DNA of 9,523 nucleotides from contig DDED01000133.1 of NCBI GenBank assembly GCA_002336035.1, forward strand, positions 18,349 to 27,871, given 5' to 3'. The position numbers were made by a program, and so were the translations under genes. The notes below the pieces were generated by a model. That model was given only the letters and a program-made list of their open reading frames with translations. It made no database searches and had not been told where the DNA came from. The stretch is from Cellvibrionales bacterium UBA1963 (GTDB lineage: Bacteria; Pseudomonadota; Gammaproteobacteria; Pseudomonadales; UBA7434). Each line of letters begins with the position of its first letter. The stretch's first letter is position 1. Below, piece after piece: positions 7,019 to 9,523 of this stretch.

Positions 7019-7942
7019 CTAATGGCTAACATGATGCGATGAGCTTGTCACTGGCTCAACCGATACGTGAGTATAATCAGATTCTAAATTAATCAGTAAC
7101 AACGACAAGCCAACGCCCAATAGCAGAGCTACCGTCATACTTAATCGGTCATGGCTGTGAAAATGAACCTCTGGCAACAGATCGCTCAGTGAAATGCACA
7201 AAAAGATACCTGCAGAAAATGCCAAGGCAGAACCAACAAATAGACCATCGCCATGGGCAACGAAATCAAACCCCCATAACACGACCAACGCGCTTAACGG
7301 GCAAATAAGAGCAAACCCGAGTAGGATGATTCGCTTCTGAAACGTTGTTACGTTTCCTCTGCTCATCATTGCTGAAATAGTGAGAGCATCAAGGGGCTTA
7401 TGGAATAAAATAGCCAAGAAAACACCGAGACCAAGAAGTAGAGTTGAATGTGAAAGGTCGTTCTTCAGCATGAAATCAGCCTGCATGCTTGCAGCTAACG
7501 CAACACCGTCTATCATGGTATGAATAGTCAAACCCAACGCGATACCTAACCAGCTGGTCTTTATCCCAACCGCTGTGCTGTTAATAGCATTTGATCTTGA
7601 ATCGTGAGGGTGTTCTACACATTGAGCATCGTGAGCATCTTCAGCAATATCGTGGTGATGAAAATGAAACACCCGCAGTAGTAAAAACATTAACAGCAGC
7701 CCGCCCATTGTCCAACGGGCGACAATTTCAACCCCATTCGTAGAATCTATCGTGTATATTGCATGGGGCAGTAAATGGAAAATGGCAATGCCCAGCATAA
7801 GGCCTGAAACAAAGCTCATCACTAATTGCATGCGGGTATGGGTTAACGTCACCCAATGTGGTAATTGACCGCCCAATAAAATCGCTGTGATTAAAACAGC
7901 ACTGTATGCAGCCAGAATATAAAGTAGTTGGGGGTCTAACAT
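7019..7942 (-). CDS. ZIP family metal (zinc) transporter
   Basis: Predicted inner-membrane importer of Zn(II) or other divalent metals. From the ATG at 7942 it has 307 residues and about eight hydrophobic segments. ZIP signatures are SGLMLGIAIFHLLPHA in TM2, LGLTIHTMIDGVALA (HxxxDG, His141-Gly146) in TM4 and ILFHKPLDALT (His181-Asp185) in TM5. The TM5 motif has Asp where many ZIPs have Glu. A His/Asp-rich loop at about 92-113 (FHFHHHD, HPHD) between TM3 and TM4, LLPEVHFHSH near 256-264 and a His-containing tail could bind metal. The ATG at 7942 is preferred over an in-frame TTG at 7957 (five residues longer) because AAGG lies five bases upstream of the ATG. Between this gene and the Nudix gene is a 79-bp gap with a dyad. 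Substrate is not shown by sequence. Confidence 0.85.
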   Translation of the reverse strand: MLDPQLLYILAAYSAVLITAILLGGQLPHWVTLTHTRMQLVMSFVSGLMLGIAIFHLLPHAIYTIDSTNGVEIVARWTMGGLLLMFLLLRVFHFHHHDIAEDAHDAQCVEHPHDSRSNAINSTAVGIKTSWLGIALGLTIHTMIDGVALAASMQADFMLKNDLSHSTLLLGLGVFLAILFHKPLDALTISAMMSRGNVTTFQKRIILLGFALICPLSALVVLWGFDFVAHGDGLFVGSALAFSAGIFLCISLSDLLPEVHFHSHDRLSMTVALLLGVGLSLLLINLESDYTHVSVEPVTSSSHHVSH

Positions 7943-7965
7943 AAAAGCCTTAAGCAATTCGTCGG

Positions 7966-7979
7966 TTACAGCACTGTAA
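7966..7979. repeat. 14-bp dyad upstream of the ZIP transporter gene
   Basis: TTACAG and CTGTAA form perfect 6-bp arms around a 2-bp centre (CA). The element lies 24-37 bases upstream of the preferred ATG of the metal-transporter gene. With a 2-base centre it is too tight for an RNA hairpin loop and reads more like a dimeric-regulator site. It does not match the E. coli Zur consensus that I know. No good promoter was recognised in the 79-bp gap. Confidence 0.35.
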
Positions 7980-8021
7980 AAGGAACCATGGTGATGGTGT
8001 GTCAGGAAGCAATGCTAATTG

Positions 8022-8585
8022 TTACATTTTACGCCAATAAGATTCATCAATATCACCCATTTCAACGGGAAAATGACCTATTTTATGGTCATCAATAAAA
8101 TCCATTAAGGCTTTGTGAACCGTTGGAAAGGCTAATTCAGACCAAGGAATCTCAGAAAAAGAAAAAAGTCTCACATCCGAGCTTTCGGTCGTGGTTGAAA
8201 ATTGGTCATTTAGCATGTCCGCGCGAAAAAACATATGAATTTGATTGGTATGAGCCACATTGAAAATTCGATATAAAGCCAAATTACCGATTGTTGCACA
8301 AGATTCTTCAACCGTTTCTCGCAATGCGCCTTCAGAAGACGTTTCAGCATTTTCTAAAAAACCAGCAGGCAACGTCCAAAACCCGAACCGAGGCTCAATA
8401 TTACGCCGACACAATAAAATTTTAAGCTCTCCGCTCGGGTCGATCAATACAGGAAGAGTGCCAACAACGACGTTAGGATTTTGATAGTGAATAAACGCGC
8501 AAGCCTGACAAACATAACGAGGACGGTTATCGCCCTTAGGCACTTTTAAAGAAACACTATCGCCACATTGACTGCAAAATTTCAA
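8022..8585 (-). CDS. Nudix hydrolase with N-terminal zinc ribbon
   Basis: Cytoplasmic hydrolase predicted to cleave a nucleoside diphosphate linked to another moiety; the substrate is unknown. The 187 residues begin with a zinc ribbon, CSQC (4-7) and CQAC (26-29), followed by the Nudix fold. The Nudix box spans 75-97: GFLENAE, then REtvEE with the metal-binding Glu93 and Glu94. The usual Gly two residues after EE is Cys96, a position where related zinc-ribbon Nudix proteins are also relaxed. The family resembles NudC in layout but is shorter and lacks the NudC SQPWPFPxS motif, so NADH pyrophosphatase is not claimed. The start is TTG (8583-8585): an AAGGAG lies six bases upstream and the zinc-ribbon cysteines begin at residue 4, so a later start would lose them. 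It follows the flavin reductase gene by 31 bases. Confidence 0.88.
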   Translation of the reverse strand: MKFCSQCGDSVSLKVPKGDNRPRYVCQACAFIHYQNPNVVVGTLPVLIDPSGELKILLCRRNIEPRFGFWTLPAGFLENAETSSEGALRETVEESCATIGNLALYRIFNVAHTNQIHMFFRADMLNDQFSTTTESSDVRLFSFSEIPWSELAFPTVHKALMDFIDDHKIGHFPVEMGDIDESYWRKM

Positions 8586-8591
8586 AAACTA

Positions 8592-8597
8592 CTCCTT
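8592..8597 (-). promoter_or_regulatory. Ribosome binding site deciding the TTG start of the Nudix gene
   Basis: AAGGAG on the minus strand lies six bases upstream of TTG 8585. It is a near-ideal Shine-Dalgarno at ideal spacing and has no competing ATG, so the TTG start is well supported. Confidence 0.65.
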
Positions 8598-8616
8598 AAC
8601 GAATATCGATAAGCAT

Positions 8617-9105
8617 TTATTCACTGTCAGACGCTAACGCTCGGTATTTTCCAGCTTGAAATAACAGTGCTGGCTGGGCATCAACATCGCTCATAGCAAC
8701 AACTTTACCCACCATAATAATGTGATCTCCGCCGTCATGACAGGCATCAATTTCACATTCAAAGCTGACAATCGCATTGTTAATCAACGGCAAGCCCGTT
8801 TCACCAGCAACAAAATGTTCTTCAACAAGATCATGACTGCCTTTTTTTGCGTATTGATTCGATAAGTCTTGCTGCTGCTGGCTTAAAATATTCACCGCGA
8901 AATGGGTGGATTGTTCAAACGCTTCAAAGGTATCTGAACTTTTTTGCAGACTCCACAGCACCAGCGGAGGATCAAGCGACACGGAGGCAAAAGAATTCGC
9001 TGTCACGCCAAAAGCGGCATGACCTTTAGGAGCTGCAGTGATAATCGTCACTCCGGTAGCAAATTGGCCGAGTGCATCACGAAATGAGCGTTGTTCTATG
9101 GTCAT
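8617..9105 (-). CDS. Flavin reductase-like FMN-binding protein
   Basis: Predicted NAD(P)H:flavin oxidoreductase of the HpaC / NtaB-like split-barrel family; such proteins supply reduced FMN or FAD to two-component monooxygenases. The 162 residues carry the signature FRDALGQFATGVTIIT (8-23), the flavin-binding VTANSFASVSLDPPLVLWSL (34-53) and the late GGDHIIMVGKV (125-135), and the length is typical. No monooxygenase partner is in the window, so the acceptor is unknown; a different FMN-dependent role is possible. The ATG at 9105 has AGGA about ten bases upstream, a rather long spacing. It is the first gene of the leftward series; a possible promoter lies in the 118-bp gap before it, after moaE. 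Confidence 0.88.
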   Translation of the reverse strand: MTIEQRSFRDALGQFATGVTIITAAPKGHAAFGVTANSFASVSLDPPLVLWSLQKSSDTFEAFEQSTHFAVNILSQQQQDLSNQYAKKGSHDLVEEHFVAGETGLPLINNAIVSFECEIDACHDGGDHIIMVGKVVAMSDVDAQPALLFQAGKYRALASDSE

Positions 9106-9166
9106 AATTCGGAGATCCTGTAAGAAAATATTTATTTTTAATACCTGTTAAAAAAAAATTAACCGC

Positions 9167-9187
9167 ATTGACAATAGCCGATTGACA
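9167..9187. repeat. Tandem ATTGACA direct repeat upstream of the flavin reductase gene
   Basis: ATTGACA occurs at 9167-9173 and 9181-9187, start to start 14 bp apart (TGTCAAT on the minus strand). The two copies overlap the proposed -10 and the spacer of the leftward promoter, as an operator could. On the plus strand each contains a perfect TTGACA, but no good -10 follows. Confidence 0.35.
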
Positions 9188-9199
9188 GAATAATAACAA
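9171..9199 (-). promoter_or_regulatory. Possible promoter for the flavin reductase gene series
   Basis: On the minus strand TTGTTA (9194-9199) and TATTGT (9171-9176) are separated by exactly 17 bp; each matches its consensus hexamer at four of six bases. Transcription would start near 9164, giving a leader of about 60 bases. A run of nine T on this strand (9151-9159 region) follows within the leader. Moderate to weak evidence. Confidence 0.27.
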
Positions 9200-9223
9200 T
9201 GTTGAATTATGTCAGCTGAGCAT

Positions 9224-9523
9224 TTATGGTTGCCACTTTTTGACCGCCAGCTGGTCGCTCAGCTTTGCTTCAACCCACGCTGTATCATGTTCAAAAATTG
9301 ATTTTTTCCAAAACGTTGCGGTCGGTTTTAAATGATCAATAATAAATTCGCAAGCTGCTATTGCTTGTTGACGATGACTGGCAGCAACTAGCACCAAAAC
9401 GATTGGCTGACCAATCGTTAAAAATCCAACGCGATGTATCACACGACAAGCAGTAAATGGCCAGCGTTTATTTGCAATCTGGCAAGTTTCAAGAAGATTT
9501 TTTTCAGTCATACCTGGGTAATG
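9224..9523 (-). CDS. moaE: Molybdopterin synthase catalytic subunit MoaE, C-terminal part (cut by window edge)
   Basis: MoaE, with MoaD, inserts two sulfurs into cyclic pyranopterin monophosphate to make molybdopterin, the precursor of molybdenum cofactor. The frame is open to the right edge: the last bases encode HYPG directly before MTEKNLLE, matching the internal HYPGMTEKAL of E. coli MoaE. An ATG at 9511 is therefore internal and about 55 N-terminal residues lie outside the window. Visible family features are the ANKRWPFTACRVIHRVG stretch, ASHRQQAI, and LKPTATFWKK, in which two lysines seven residues apart correspond to the active-site pair Lys119 and Lys126 of E. coli. The end WVEAKLSDQLAVKKW is also typical. 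moaD is expected just upstream, beyond the edge. Confidence 0.94.
   Translation of the reverse strand, partial: HYPGMTEKNLLETCQIANKRWPFTACRVIHRVGFLTIGQPIVLVLVAASHRQQAIAACEFIIDHLKPTATFWKKSIFEHDTAWVEAKLSDQLAVKKWQP

Noticed and set aside
8022..8585. NudC NADH pyrophosphatase
   Set aside because: It is shorter than NudC and lacks the SQPWPFPxS motif after the Nudix box; only the zinc-ribbon plus Nudix layout is shared.
9151..9166. Run of A (T on the minus strand) flanked by GTTAA / TTAAC as an intrinsic terminator for moaE
   Set aside because: No GC-rich stem precedes the T-run on the minus strand; the flanking symmetry is only five AT-rich pairs.
9168..9196. Rightward promoter built on the perfect TTGACA hexamers
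   Set aside because: The best -10 at 17 bp is TAATAA (three of six), and the transcript would run antisense into moaE with no gene to serve.
9224..9511. A complete 95-residue protein starting at ATG 9511
   Set aside because: The frame continues to the window edge and encodes HYPG before this Met, as inside E. coli MoaE; it is the truncated end of moaE, not a small gene.
1..9523. Mobile element, defence system, CRISPR array or RNA gene
   Set aside because: No transposase, integrase, regular spaced repeats, tRNA-like fold or rRNA motif was seen; every gene is a core-type function.

Overview
This window looks like ordinary chromosomal DNA of a gammaproteobacterium of moderate to low GC content (by eye roughly 42-45% GC). 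The evidence is a full-length type II secretion (T2SS) ATPase and secretin, a YajC with the E. coli-type C-terminus, a Bcp peroxiredoxin and an MoaE. All genes look intact. I see no insertion sequence, phage gene, tRNA, rRNA or CRISPR array. The genus cannot be fixed from sequence alone; a marine or aquatic gammaproteobacterium is only a guess.

Region 1 (1-5076) is one end of a T2SS locus in a split, divergent layout. gspF (cut by the left edge) and gspE run leftwards. gspC and gspD run rightwards from a 392-bp intergenic region that holds consensus-like -10 elements on both strands and a perfect 14-bp palindrome. GspC (inner-membrane linker) connects to the GspD secretin (outer-membrane channel). 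GspE (cytoplasmic ATPase) and GspF (inner-membrane platform) drive the pseudopilus. Splitting C-D from E-F resembles the Pseudomonas aeruginosa xcpPQ / xcpR-Z layout. GspC also lacks a PDZ domain, as XcpP does.

Region 2 (5073-9105) is a tightly packed leftward series of six genes with gaps of about 30-80 bp, probably one or two transcripts. In transcription order they are: flavin reductase-like protein, zinc-ribbon Nudix hydrolase, ZIP metal transporter, Bcp peroxiredoxin, YajC and a D-cysteine desulfhydrase. The last gene meets gspD tail to tail with overlapping stop codons. The functions (flavin redox, nucleotide-diphosphate hydrolysis, zinc or other metal uptake, peroxide removal, Sec accessory, D-cysteine breakdown) do not form a known pathway. 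yajC here is not beside secD, its usual neighbour.

Region 3 (9224-9523) is the C-terminal two-thirds of moaE (molybdopterin synthase large subunit), leftward and cut by the right edge. A 118-bp gap with a possible promoter and a tandem 7-bp repeat separates it from the flavin reductase gene.

I found no clearly novel system. The points most worth a second look are the displaced yajC, the dyad and repeat elements in the intergenic regions, and the residue signature that makes the ACC-deaminase-family enzyme a D-cysteine desulfhydrase.
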